Below are positions 1-8,556 of a stretch of 43,817 nucleotides of DNA, in pieces. The stretch is from an uncultured Eggerthella sp. (GTDB lineage Bacteria > Actinomycetota > Coriobacteriia > Coriobacteriales > Eggerthellaceae): assembly GCA_900542265.1 (NCBI GenBank), contig UQML01000014.1:1-43817 (forward strand), read 5' to 3'. Each line of letters begins with the position of its first letter. The stretch's first letter is position 1. Under the pieces are notes generated by a model, which saw nothing but the letters and a program-made list of their open reading frames with translations, did not search any database and had not been told where the DNA came from. The translations under genes and the position numbers were made by a program.

Positions 1-1
1 G

Positions 2-448
2 GATATTCATTTTGCTATTGCAGGTGACGGTCCATTAAAAAACGAAATTCTAGACAGCGAGTTAGACACCGTTCATCTTGTGGGTAAACTTGACCAAAGT
101 TCAATAGCATCTCTCCTTGCATCTGCTGATATATTTTGCCTTCCAACACGCTCAGAGGGATTTTCTACATCGCTACTTGAGGCTGCTGCAAGTGAAACTG
201 CCGCAGTAATTACTGATGTTGGTGGGGTTGCAGAACTTATACCTAATAAAGAATACGGCATAGTTATTCCCAACACCAACACTGAAACTATTGCTGAAGC
301 GATATTAAAATTAGCTGACAATGATATTTTGCGCCTCAATATCGCAAAAAAAATCAAATCTCATGTCGAGCAAAACTTTTCCTGGGAAAGCACTGCAAAA
401 AAAATTGAAATAGCCTGCCAATTAGCGCAAAGGAGAAACAATGATTAG
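2..448 (+). CDS. GT4 family glycosyltransferase, C-terminal part (5' cut by window edge)
   Basis: The frame is open from the first bases, so the gene starts outside the window. The visible part is the C-terminal nucleotide-sugar-binding lobe of a GT-B fold, GT4-type glycosyltransferase. It shows the IAGDGPL strand-loop, then a segment reading ADIFCLPTRSEGFSTSLLEA, which matches the family's E-x7-E nucleotide-binding region, then a GGVAELI loop. It probably adds a hexose to a lipid-linked repeat unit in the cytoplasm. It overlaps the next GT4 gene by 8 bp, which points to translational coupling. The acceptor and donor sugars cannot be read from the sequence. Confidence 0.9.
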   Translation, partial: DIHFAIAGDGPLKNEILDSELDTVHLVGKLDQSSIASLLASADIFCLPTRSEGFSTSLLEAAASETAAVITDVGGVAELIPNKEYGIVIPNTNTETIAEAILKLADNDILRLNIAKKIKSHVEQNFSWESTAKKIEIACQLAQRRNND

Positions 449-1559
449 GGTTCTTCATGTTATAGGCGTTATGGATCGCGCGGGCGCCGAAACATTCATC
501 ATGAATGTATATCGCAATATAGATCGTTCTAAAATCCAATTCGATTTTTTAGTTCATACAGAAAAAGAAGGCGACTACGATAAAGAAATTAAGCAACTCG
601 GAGGAAAGATCTATTCATTACCGCGATATACGGTTTTAAATTACCCAATTTACAAGAAAAAATGCGATGACTTTTTCTCGGAACATCCAGAATATCAAAT
701 TGTTCACGGACATATTGGAAGCTGTGCTCCAATTTACCTTCAAATCGCAAAAGAGCACGGCTGTTTTGCGATTGCACATAGCCACAGCTGTATGTGCCAG
801 GGCCGAGGTTTATATTCTTTTATCTTCTCAATAATGGCCAAACCAGTAGCACATATAGCCGACCATTTCTTAGCATGCTCCGACGATGCTGGGATAGACA
901 GATTTGGACCTCGCATCATCAAACAAGAAAATTATCAAACCATCAAAAACGGAATTGAACTAGGTAGGTTCGCTTTCTCCTTGGAAAAGAGAAAAGAGAC
1001 TCGACGTCGACTTGGAATTGACGATAGCACTCCAGTGTTTATTCATGTCGGTAGATTTAATTCTGTCAAAAACCACTCTTTCCTACTAGAAGTCTTTGAA
1101 AAGATACTTAGAATTCTTCCAAATTCTATACTCTTGCTTATCGGGAAGGGAGAGCTGGAAAGGGATATTAGAAAGCAAATTGAGCAGCTAAACATAACGG
1201 AAAATGTATTATTGCTAGGAAGCCAATCTAATGTTTCGCCTTACTTAAGTGCTGCAGATGTCTTTATTTTTCCTTCCATCTCCGAAGGTCTATCGATTTC
1301 AACAATTGAAGCGCAGGCATCAGGCCTTCCATGTGTGGTGTCATCAGGTGTTCCTGATGAAGCACTTATTTTGCCTCATGTAAGCAAATTAGACTTAGAG
1401 CTAGGACCAGATGAGTGGGCTAAAGAATGTGTTGCACAATATCAGGAGAGGCGAATCACGCTTCGACCTGATAGCGCACTAAACATGAAACAATACGAAT
1501 ACGACATCACTGACACGGCTCGAGAACTTCAGTGTCTATACGAAAATCATCCTGCTTAG
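441..1559 (+). CDS. GT4 family glycosyltransferase (EpsF-like)
   Basis: This is a complete 372-residue GT-B glycosyltransferase. The N-terminus (RVLHVIGVMDRAGAETFIMN) is typical of EpsF-type GT4 enzymes of exopolysaccharide clusters. The C-terminal lobe has FIHVGRF, then LLLIGKGELE, and the donor-site segment FIFPSISEGLSISTIEAQAS with the two glutamates of the E-x7-E motif. AAGGAG sits just before the ATG, and the start overlaps the preceding GT4 gene by 8 bp. The protein should be cytoplasmic or membrane-associated and transfer one sugar during repeat-unit assembly. Its 3' end lies 5 bp from the 3' end of the opposing Stealth gene, with no room for a separate terminator. Confidence 0.9.
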   Translation: MIRVLHVIGVMDRAGAETFIMNVYRNIDRSKIQFDFLVHTEKEGDYDKEIKQLGGKIYSLPRYTVLNYPIYKKKCDDFFSEHPEYQIVHGHIGSCAPIYLQIAKEHGCFAIAHSHSCMCQGRGLYSFIFSIMAKPVAHIADHFLACSDDAGIDRFGPRIIKQENYQTIKNGIELGRFAFSLEKRKETRRRLGIDDSTPVFIHVGRFNSVKNHSFLLEVFEKILRILPNSILLLIGKGELERDIRKQIEQLNITENVLLLGSQSNVSPYLSAADVFIFPSISEGLSISTIEAQASGLPCVVSSGVPDEALILPHVSKLDLELGPDEWAKECVAQYQERRITLRPDSALNMKQYEYDITDTARELQCLYENHPA

Positions 1560-1564
1560 TTACC

Positions 1565-2566
1565 TTACAGTTCGAAGCAGCTTTTTTTCGGCAAAATGGA
1601 TTCAAAAGCTTCTTTTAAAGAGGAGACGACCTGATCAAATTCACTATCGGCAATGTTTCCGTCATTGATACAAATAACCTTCCCCTTCTGTTTGACAATA
1701 TATGACGCAACTTGGTCAATTTTGTTTAAAGTCAAATCTGAGGCATAAAAAGCACGTCCATACCCTTTTATACTCTGGGGATAAAATTCTCCCTCTACAG
1801 TAGCCCAGTTCTCAATCAGCCAATGATTAACACCCGTTGAAGTACGAAAACGATTACTACACTCTCGATCTAATGTCTCCCACTCCTTGTTCCACACCTT
1901 TTTAAAATCACTTTTTTTATAAGGAATTGGCAAATGGGATTCGTAAAAACCATAAAAAGCAGGAAAGGGCATCATTAATAGAGTACTTAAGTTATTGACG
2001 CCGTATTTCGGATTAAACCACTTAGAAAAATTCTTCAATACGCTTTTTCTCATGGGAAAATAATCGTTAATTACAGCAGTGTTATTGAACGGATAATAAA
2101 AGAAGTCGCCTTTACTAATACGATTTGGCACATGAATGCCAAAATGGCGTGGTAAACCCTTTTTAAAAAAATCTGATTCTTTTACTGGGGAAACCAAAAA
2201 CATATCATCATTAAATAAAATAAATTTATCCGCCAGATCAGGAATACGATGAAAGTTCAATTCGATTGTGTTGCTATTAAAAGTTGGTAGATATTCTTTA
2301 GGAATATAATCTTTGTGATTAACCACATTTAATTTCTCACAACTTGTATTGAGCCAGCTCGGAATATGACCACAAGTAACAAAATGGACTTTAGATATCC
2401 AAGGTGCAAAATTTTCAATCCCCCTGAAAAAATATGGCAGCAAAGACCAATCACGATACCATTCATCTCTTAATTCCTCACCAGAATACTGAGCTCGCTC
2501 TTTAAGCCAATCAAGGTCTGACCCATCAACCCATGGAATAACGATATCTACCCTTGAATCTCTCAT
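1565..2566 (-). CDS. Stealth-family sugar-phosphate transferase
   Basis: This 333-residue protein belongs to the Stealth family, hexose-1-phosphate transferases that build phosphodiester-linked capsular polymers. Conserved region 1 is seen near the start as DIVIPWVDGSD. Region 2 includes the HFVTCGHIPSWL stretch and ends at DKFILFNDDMFL, with the acidic NDD residues. Regions 3 and 4 follow, the latter with CINDG near the C-terminus. The start is ATG with AAGGA about 7 bases upstream. It is transcribed against both neighbours. Family knowledge implies the local glycan contains sugar-phosphate links; the sugar itself cannot be told. Confidence 0.9.
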   Translation of the reverse strand: MRDSRVDIVIPWVDGSDLDWLKERAQYSGEELRDEWYRDWSLLPYFFRGIENFAPWISKVHFVTCGHIPSWLNTSCEKLNVVNHKDYIPKEYLPTFNSNTIELNFHRIPDLADKFILFNDDMFLVSPVKESDFFKKGLPRHFGIHVPNRISKGDFFYYPFNNTAVINDYFPMRKSVLKNFSKWFNPKYGVNNLSTLLMMPFPAFYGFYESHLPIPYKKSDFKKVWNKEWETLDRECSNRFRTSTGVNHWLIENWATVEGEFYPQSIKGYGRAFYASDLTLNKIDQVASYIVKQKGKVICINDGNIADSEFDQVVSSLKEAFESILPKKSCFEL

Positions 2567-2595
2567 ATTATTTCCTTATTCCGATTAGCAACTAG

Positions 2596-2625
2596 TTCAA
2601 TAATTGATTTTTGTTTTATTATAAT
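2596..2625 (+). promoter_or_regulatory. Candidate promoter for the GT2 gene at 2669
   Basis: TTCAAT at 2596-2601 and a perfect TATAAT at 2620-2625 are 18 bp apart in the divergent gap between the Stealth gene and the GT2 gene. The predicted transcript would start about 37 bases before the ATG. The -35 box is a weak match, and the reverse complement of the same AT-rich block also contains TATAAT, so it could serve the minus strand instead. Confidence 0.35.
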
Positions 2626-2668
2626 AATCTCTAAACGATTCATAGACTCATTCAGAGGAGCTCTATTT

Positions 2669-3715
2669 ATGCCGACCATATCGGTCATCATTCCTGCATA
2701 TAATGCCGAGAAAACAATTACATTCGCAATCCAGAGTGTAATTAACCAAGATTTCGAAGATTGGGAGCTCATTATTATCGACGATGGCTCTACCGACCAA
2801 ACTTATACGATCTGTCGAGAGTTTATTTCTTGCAACAAGATACGTCTAATCCATCAGGAAAACGCCGGTAGATCAGCAGCTCGCAACGAGGGAATTGCGA
2901 ACTCGTCTGGATACTGGATAACTTTTTTAGATGCCGATGATACATTATTTCCGGATTCTTTATCTACGCTCTTGTCTGCAACAACAGAAGACACTGGTAT
3001 CGTTTGCGGAGGCTACACTACACAATTTCAAAAAACGCCTACTCCATCCAAGCAGTATATATATAGAGGTATAGATTTTGCTAATTTGGTTCTAAATCCT
3101 TGCACTCAACCATCTATTGCAGCAGATGATAACTATTTCGATTCCCTTTTTGAACGCACTATATGGGGAAAACTTTATAAAGGCGAACTAATTAGAGGGT
3201 GCAATATCTCATTTTTACCTAACTTACGATTTGGAGAAGATGCATTATTTAATATTCATGCTGGGCTTTGTGCAAGAGAGATTAGAACTATTAACCACAT
3301 CTCGTATTACTATAATCGCGAAAACGAAGGAACCACTCGCCATTACAACTCAGAAAACGTTAATTATGTTATTGACTTTGCCAATAAATCGTTTGAGTTT
3401 CTTAGCTTTTTAAAGAGTAATTACCCTATACACGAAAAAGATATCTATTACTTCATAGCCGATGAATTTATGCGGCTTTTGCACAGAACTGCTAATAATC
3501 CGGTTGACTTAAAAACCGCAACAAAGGATCTCAATAATTGCTACGCATCTCCCATCGTCAAAGAATCATTGAAATACTACGATCGACCATCAAAAGCTGG
3601 AGCCGCCGTTAAAAAGCTTTATATCTTCTTAATACAACACCAACACACCACTATGGCAATCATTATAGAAAGAATCATTTACTACATAACAAAGAATGTT
3701 ATCCTAAGAAATTAA
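2669..3715 (+). CDS. GT2 family (GT-A) glycosyltransferase
   Basis: This 348-residue glycosyltransferase has the EpsJ/WcaA-type N-terminal GT-A domain. It starts TISVIIPAYNAEKTI, continues with IIDDGSTDQT and GRSAARNEGI, and has the metal-binding WITFLDADD motif near residue 90. An AGAGGAG ribosome site at 2654-2660 lies 8 bases before the ATG. The C-terminal 130 residues are family-variable and probably define the acceptor. It likely elongates the lipid-linked repeat unit. Its TAA stop overlaps the TAA stop of the opposing flippase gene by two bases, an extreme convergent packing. Confidence 0.92.
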   Translation: MPTISVIIPAYNAEKTITFAIQSVINQDFEDWELIIIDDGSTDQTYTICREFISCNKIRLIHQENAGRSAARNEGIANSSGYWITFLDADDTLFPDSLSTLLSATTEDTGIVCGGYTTQFQKTPTPSKQYIYRGIDFANLVLNPCTQPSIAADDNYFDSLFERTIWGKLYKGELIRGCNISFLPNLRFGEDALFNIHAGLCAREIRTINHISYYYNRENEGTTRHYNSENVNYVIDFANKSFEFLSFLKSNYPIHEKDIYYFIADEFMRLLHRTANNPVDLKTATKDLNNCYASPIVKESLKYYDRPSKAGAAVKKLYIFLIQHQHTTMAIIIERIIYYITKNVILRN

Positions 3716-5031
3716 TTCATTTGGCTTCTTATTTTCAACACAATAATTAACTCGACTATAGCTATAAAACACTCCACTACCAACGTGGAAATTGCTGCTC
3801 CAAAGGCGCCATATACAGGAATCAGTATTAAATTACCTATAAAGTCAATAACCGCAGCAAAGCTATAAATAACCATACAATACTTTTCTTTGCTAAGAGG
3901 GACCAACACCGCATCACAAAAAATAATAGAAAGTCCGATTGGGATAATTGCAAGTGCAATTATGGATAAAACAGGTCCAGACCCAGCAAAATCGATGCCT
4001 GCATACCAAGAAATAAGAGGAGTAGCAAAGATTGATACAATGATTCCAACTACAATAGACGCACACAACGTTATAAATATGCATTTTTTTAGAATCGTAT
4101 AGTATTCCAGATGTTTTCCTTGTGCAATCATATTAGAAGCACGGGGTAACAACACTCCTGTAAGTGCTGATATTATTGCCACCAATGCAGCCTTTATATT
4201 GATAGCGGCTGTATAATAACCAACTTCTCGATCAGTGCTTAAAAAACCAAGCATTGTGGTATCTAGCATGGTGTATACAGAAATCGCGGCAGTAATAAAG
4301 AAAAAGACAAACAATGGTTTTACATGAACAGCTGCTTCACGAATAGTTTTCATTAGTCGCTGTAACACAGTGACTAATGAAAAAGAGTAGTGAGTATGAC
4401 CCACTCCATGCCTATCGACCGATAGGTTTTGCTTGAGAATATGGAGCATATAAAAGAAATTGATCAAATTTGCTACAGCTGAAGCAGCAACAACCAAACC
4501 TGCATACACTAAATAGTCATTTGGCGTATGAACTAAAAAAATCACTCCTATTAAACAGACAAGCTTAACTAAAACTCCTCGGATAGTAATATAGCTATAC
4601 TGTTCAATACCCTGAAAAAACCAACCCACACCTAAGGTATTACAAATAATCGTAAAACTATTAATCAATAGCAGTATTCGATTCTGCTCAAATTTTTCCA
4701 CCAGAAACAATGAACCAATAAAACATACAAGAGATATGAATGTTGCTATACAAGTGATTACTAATATCTCTTTAGTTACTTTATTTAATTCTCTAGCGTT
4801 GTCTCTCACTCTGGCTACAGTTCGAACACCGTACCTATTAACACCCAACATACCAATAAGAGAAAACCACGAAGCAATACTTATTGCCCAATTGCACAAA
4901 CCATAAGCATCTGAATAGAGAGCTCGGCTCACTATAGGAAATGTAATTAGCGGGAACAACATAGATGAACCTGTCAGAATAAGATTCATCACAAAATTGA
5001 ATTTAAGAGAATGTATTTTTATTCCAGCCAA
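3712..5031 (-). CDS. Wzx-type polysaccharide flippase (MATE/PST superfamily)
   Basis: This is a 439-residue integral membrane protein with about 12-14 predicted hydrophobic segments and the start typical of polysaccharide flippases (FNFVMNLILTGSSMLFPLITF). A second landmark is LGVGWFFQGIEQY near residue 150. It would move undecaprenyl-linked repeat units across the membrane. The assigned start is TTG at 5031, and no strong ribosome site is seen before it. The internal GTG/ATG pair 13-15 codons in is an alternative, but family alignment favours the longer form. It is the last gene of the minus-strand run that begins at 18304, 29 bp after the GT-D gene. Confidence 0.9.
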   Translation of the reverse strand: MAGIKIHSLKFNFVMNLILTGSSMLFPLITFPIVSRALYSDAYGLCNWAISIASWFSLIGMLGVNRYGVRTVARVRDNARELNKVTKEILVITCIATFISLVCFIGSLFLVEKFEQNRILLLINSFTIICNTLGVGWFFQGIEQYSYITIRGVLVKLVCLIGVIFLVHTPNDYLVYAGLVVAASAVANLINFFYMLHILKQNLSVDRHGVGHTHYSFSLVTVLQRLMKTIREAAVHVKPLFVFFFITAAISVYTMLDTTMLGFLSTDREVGYYTAAINIKAALVAIISALTGVLLPRASNMIAQGKHLEYYTILKKCIFITLCASIVVGIIVSIFATPLISWYAGIDFAGSGPVLSIIALAIIPIGLSIIFCDAVLVPLSKEKYCMVIYSFAAVIDFIGNLILIPVYGAFGAAISTLVVECFIAIVELIIVLKIRSQMN

Positions 5032-5060
5032 TTTAAACCATAACGAATCAAAAATAAGGG

Positions 5061-5954
5061 TTATTTCTCAACAACCGACACGATACAAGATCTATACAGA
5101 ACATCATTATCAAGTGTACAATCGCCGAAATAGCCCGCTTCATTTACATATTTCCCTGGTATTGGAACTTTCTTCTGAGCCCCCATCAAATACCATTCGT
5201 ATTCTATATCAAAATGTCCTATGTCGATAATTTGATATCCATCCAAACATAAATCAACAGCTAAAGCACTCGCAGTTGGACCCAAACACGCAAGGACAAG
5301 CGTATCTCTTGTAGCATGTTCTCGAATCCTGTCTTTAATCTCACTATAGCAAGAGAAAGCATTCTCAGCAGGCGCTATAATTCTTTTAACCTGATTTGCA
5401 TTAGACAGCAAATCATTGCCTACACCAAATTTTGTTCTTTCGCCTTCAACAATAAGAACATTTCGTTTATCCCAAATTGATTTAACTAGCTCAATTTGCT
5501 GAAAAGCCTTTTCTTTATCAAGATAATCAATATAAGGGCGCGTTATATTCGTATCAACATACCTGCGGTCTTCGCTGATGGTATCCCGTAACCATTGCCG
5601 ATTAATGACCGAATAACGTCGCCAAAAGTTTCTTGCATAAGGAACACATGCAGTATTGTCTTGCATTAATGCCGGTATACCTAACAGAAGATTAGTAGAC
5701 CGAACGGCAAATGCCTCCGCAAGCTTTTGCCTCAATTCAGGTGATGGTTTTTGAAAATTACACTCGTCCTCATTTGAGTTCATCCATCGGAACTCCCCGT
5801 CACCAAATCGCGATAAGGAAAACCCCTGATTCTTAATTAGATCAACAGCCTCCTCATTAGACATAATATCCCATTGAGGCAAATTGCATATTTTATAGCG
5901 TAATCCCCAATAATATGTTGTCATCTTTCCGATAAAAGCAGACAGAGAACCCAT
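5061..5954 (-). CDS. GT-D fold glycosyltransferase (DUF1792-type)
   Basis: This 297-residue protein matches the GT-D glycosyltransferase family (formerly DUF1792), known from streptococcal glycoprotein glycosylation clusters. The key motif is SLSRFGDGEFRW near residues 46-57, whose D-x-E acidic pair binds metal and nucleotide sugar. A second conserved stretch (VLIVEGERTKFGVGNDL) is followed by LVLACLGPTASALA. The start is ATG with GGGAG a few bases upstream. It lies 32 bp after the L,D-transpeptidase gene and 29 bp before the flippase. Its acceptor could be a glycan repeat or a surface protein; the sequence does not decide. Confidence 0.85.
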   Translation of the reverse strand: MGSLSAFIGKMTTYYWGLRYKICNLPQWDIMSNEEAVDLIKNQGFSLSRFGDGEFRWMNSNEDECNFQKPSPELRQKLAEAFAVRSTNLLLGIPALMQDNTACVPYARNFWRRYSVINRQWLRDTISEDRRYVDTNITRPYIDYLDKEKAFQQIELVKSIWDKRNVLIVEGERTKFGVGNDLLSNANQVKRIIAPAENAFSCYSEIKDRIREHATRDTLVLACLGPTASALAVDLCLDGYQIIDIGHFDIEYEWYLMGAQKKVPIPGKYVNEAGYFGDCTLDNDVLYRSCIVSVVEK

Positions 5955-5986
5955 GCATCTCCCACCAACAGTGAATCGTGTTCAAC

Positions 5987-8521
5987 TTAGTTATATATAA
6001 CAACTGTAGTTCCAGCACCTATATTGTTATAAATCCACTGCGCTGTAACAGGTGACATTCTAATGCATCCATGCGAAAGACTTTGACCCAACTCGTTATC
6101 AGACGCAAGCGTTGTGTGGAAGAAATACCCACCTTTTATCTGTGTGCAATAACGTGCACGGCTATCAGTGCTCAATACCGGACGCTTAAACCCAGTTGTT
6201 CTAAAGACCCCTGTAATAGTTGGAGAGCTTGGTGCGCCAGTCACACAACTCCAATAGTTTTGTAGCGACCATCTACCTGCTGCGCCCTTAAAAACACCTA
6301 CTTTATGAGTTGAACGGTCAACTGCTATCAACCATTGGCTTCCACTGCTACAACCATTAATTCTGTTCTGCATAGCTTGTCTATCGGGAGGAATAGGATT
6401 GTAAGTTGTCGCGCTAAACCTAACCTTTTGATTGGCCGAGTTCGTGTCTTTCGCAATAACAATATTGACACCATTATTAGGAGTAGATGCAAATGTCACT
6501 ACAAGCGTTCTGTCTAGAGCAGACGCAAGCTTAAACGTAGAATCGTTGTTGGTTACTAAGAACCATTTTTGAGCAGCGGTCCCATTTGAAGTGTATTGCT
6601 GTACGTTAGTTCCACTTACTTTTTGCGCACTCTTAACATCTAAAGCTTTTCCACTTTGAGCATTAATAATGGTGTAACTACCGTCACCATTTTGAGTTAT
6701 ACGCCATTTTTGAGCGCCTGAATTGTTGTTAGCGTAGGATTGAACATTCGCGCCATTATTGCGAGACCCAGATTTTACATCTAGGACTTGATTGCCATTT
6801 TGAGCACTCTTAATAAAATAAACCCCGTTTGAAAGCAGATTTGTTCCTACAAGATTAAAGCGCTGTGCTGCCGTTCCATTAGAAGCATAGCCCTGAACAT
6901 TAGTTCCATTGCTCGTCTTTGCTCCTGCAACATCAAGCACTTTATTGTATTTCATATTAGTGAATACGGTTCGCCCTGCGCTAATTGATGCTCGCCAGTA
7001 TTGGGATTGATCGGCTGTTTCGTTTCTTTGGCACACATTTCCGCTTGCATCCATAGCAAGCATTTTCCCTGACACAACCGAACGAATGGTGTAGGTATTT
7101 TCTTGTCCAGAGACTAGCTGCACAGTCCATTTCTGGGCTTGACTATTATTGGAAGTATAGAGTTGAACATTTGCCCCATTGTTAAGAGAAGCAGAAGCAA
7201 CATCAAGCACTCTTGAAGTGTTAAGGCCAGACTGAATTACATAAGTTCCGTTGTTGATCAGGTTAACGCGCTTAGTAAGTGAAAACTTTTGAGCGTTAGT
7301 TCCATTTGATTCATAGCATTGCAAATTGCGTGATTTCTCTGCCCTACCACCTGCAATATCGATTGCAAGACCATTAGCCTTATTGATAAAGGTAAAACTG
7401 CCATCTGAATTTTTCTTTGCTGACCAGAGTTGAGCATTTGTACCATTTGATTGATACTGCTGGATATTAGCTCCATTCATGATCGAAGCGCCTGATACGT
7501 CTAAAACACGTCCAGAGGCAGCCTGGATGCGATAATAACCATTGACATAGGTAAAGTGGAAGATCTGAGCATTAGTACCGTTATTAGTATAAATTTGAGC
7601 ATTGCCACCATTTCCAAGTGAAGCTCCACTAATATCCCACACATATGAGCCATTAATCTTCGAAGATACCGTATAGTAGCCATTTGCAATCACTTGATCA
7701 CACGGAGCAACATATGGATTCAGGGATTTGAAAACAAACTTTTGAGCATTACTGTTGTTGCCCTTATAAAGCTGTACTTTTGTTCCGTTATTGGTCTTAG
7801 CACCAGCGATATCAAGAGTCATTGTTCCATCAAGAGCAGAAACAAGTTGGATTTTTCCATCTGAAGTCTTTTTAGCAATCCACTTTTGAGCAAGCGTATT
7901 GTTTGATTGATACTGTTGAATCTTGGTTCCATTGGCTTTTCTGGCACCTGCAATATCAAGCACTTTTCCAGAACCAAGGTTTGTGATAACAACATAACCT
8001 TTCTCATCATGAGATACACGCCACTTTTGCGCATTGGTGTTATTGAATGCATAGAGTTGCACCTGAGCACCATTATTCCTAGTTCCACCAGCAACGTCCA
8101 ATACTTTATTGCCGTTAAGAGCACTCACAATTACATAATCACCATTAGGCAACACATCAACACTTTCAGCTGCCAGTGCGGCAATCGCATTGTCTTGCTC
8201 ATCAGCAGTAGGCTCTTGCGTTAAGGAATCGTTTTCTATGTCGGCTACATCTTCAGTATTGTCTTTAGCACTACTTACATTATCATCAATCAATGAGTCG
8301 GACGGCGCATTAGAACCATCAGTTTCTGTTGTATTGTTGCCTAAGTCAGGAACCGTAGCCTCTTTTTCATCAAGTGATCCTGCTGCATTGTCAAGCTGTT
8401 CTTGAGTAGATGCATCTGAATTGACAACATCGCTATCAGCGTAAGCAACTGCTGGCATCAAACCAAAAACAAGAAGAACTGAAACAACCACACACAAAAA
8501 AGATTGGGACGCCTTTTCCAC
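5987..8521 (-). CDS. Secreted L,D-transpeptidase with four RICIN trefoils
   Basis: The protein has about 844 residues. It has a signal peptide (hydrophobic core VVVSVLLVFGLMPAVAYA), then an acidic Ser/Asp/Asn-rich linker of about 100 residues. Twelve beta-trefoil subdomains follow (motifs such as NNTNAQKW, NGTAAQRF), i.e. four complete RICIN domains. The C-terminal YkuD domain of about 125 residues carries the catalytic motif SHGCIRM, with the cysteine near residue 819. YkuD enzymes make 3-3 peptidoglycan crosslinks or attach proteins to the wall. I place the start at GTG 8521, not the in-frame TTG at 8536, because the codons between them contain the GAGGAGG ribosome site. Subdomain 8 (ETADQSQYW) is the most degenerate. 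Confidence 0.9.
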   Translation of the reverse strand: MEKASQSFLCVVVSVLLVFGLMPAVAYADSDVVNSDASTQEQLDNAAGSLDEKEATVPDLGNNTTETDGSNAPSDSLIDDNVSSAKDNTEDVADIENDSLTQEPTADEQDNAIAALAAESVDVLPNGDYVIVSALNGNKVLDVAGGTRNNGAQVQLYAFNNTNAQKWRVSHDEKGYVVITNLGSGKVLDIAGARKANGTKIQQYQSNNTLAQKWIAKKTSDGKIQLVSALDGTMTLDIAGAKTNNGTKVQLYKGNNSNAQKFVFKSLNPYVAPCDQVIANGYYTVSSKINGSYVWDISGASLGNGGNAQIYTNNGTNAQIFHFTYVNGYYRIQAASGRVLDVSGASIMNGANIQQYQSNGTNAQLWSAKKNSDGSFTFINKANGLAIDIAGGRAEKSRNLQCYESNGTNAQKFSLTKRVNLINNGTYVIQSGLNTSRVLDVASASLNNGANVQLYTSNNSQAQKWTVQLVSGQENTYTIRSVVSGKMLAMDASGNVCQRNETADQSQYWRASISAGRTVFTNMKYNKVLDVAGAKTSNGTNVQGYASNGTAAQRFNLVGTNLLSNGVYFIKSAQNGNQVLDVKSGSRNNGANVQSYANNNSGAQKWRITQNGDGSYTIINAQSGKALDVKSAQKVSGTNVQQYTSNGTAAQKWFLVTNNDSTFKLASALDRTLVVTFASTPNNGVNIVIAKDTNSANQKVRFSATTYNPIPPDRQAMQNRINGCSSGSQWLIAVDRSTHKVGVFKGAAGRWSLQNYWSCVTGAPSSPTITGVFRTTGFKRPVLSTDSRARYCTQIKGGYFFHTTLASDNELGQSLSHGCIRMSPVTAQWIYNNIGAGTTVVIYN

Positions 8522-8527
8522 GCCTGA

Positions 8528-8534
8528 CCTCCTC
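8528..8534 (-). promoter_or_regulatory. Ribosome binding site deciding the GTG start at 8521
   Basis: On the minus strand this reads GAGGAGG, six bases before GTG. It lies inside the longer frame that begins at TTG 8536, which would put the ribosome site inside the gene. The GTG start is therefore preferred. Confidence 0.8.
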
Positions 8535-8556
8535 AAATAGAATGAATGCTTAAATT

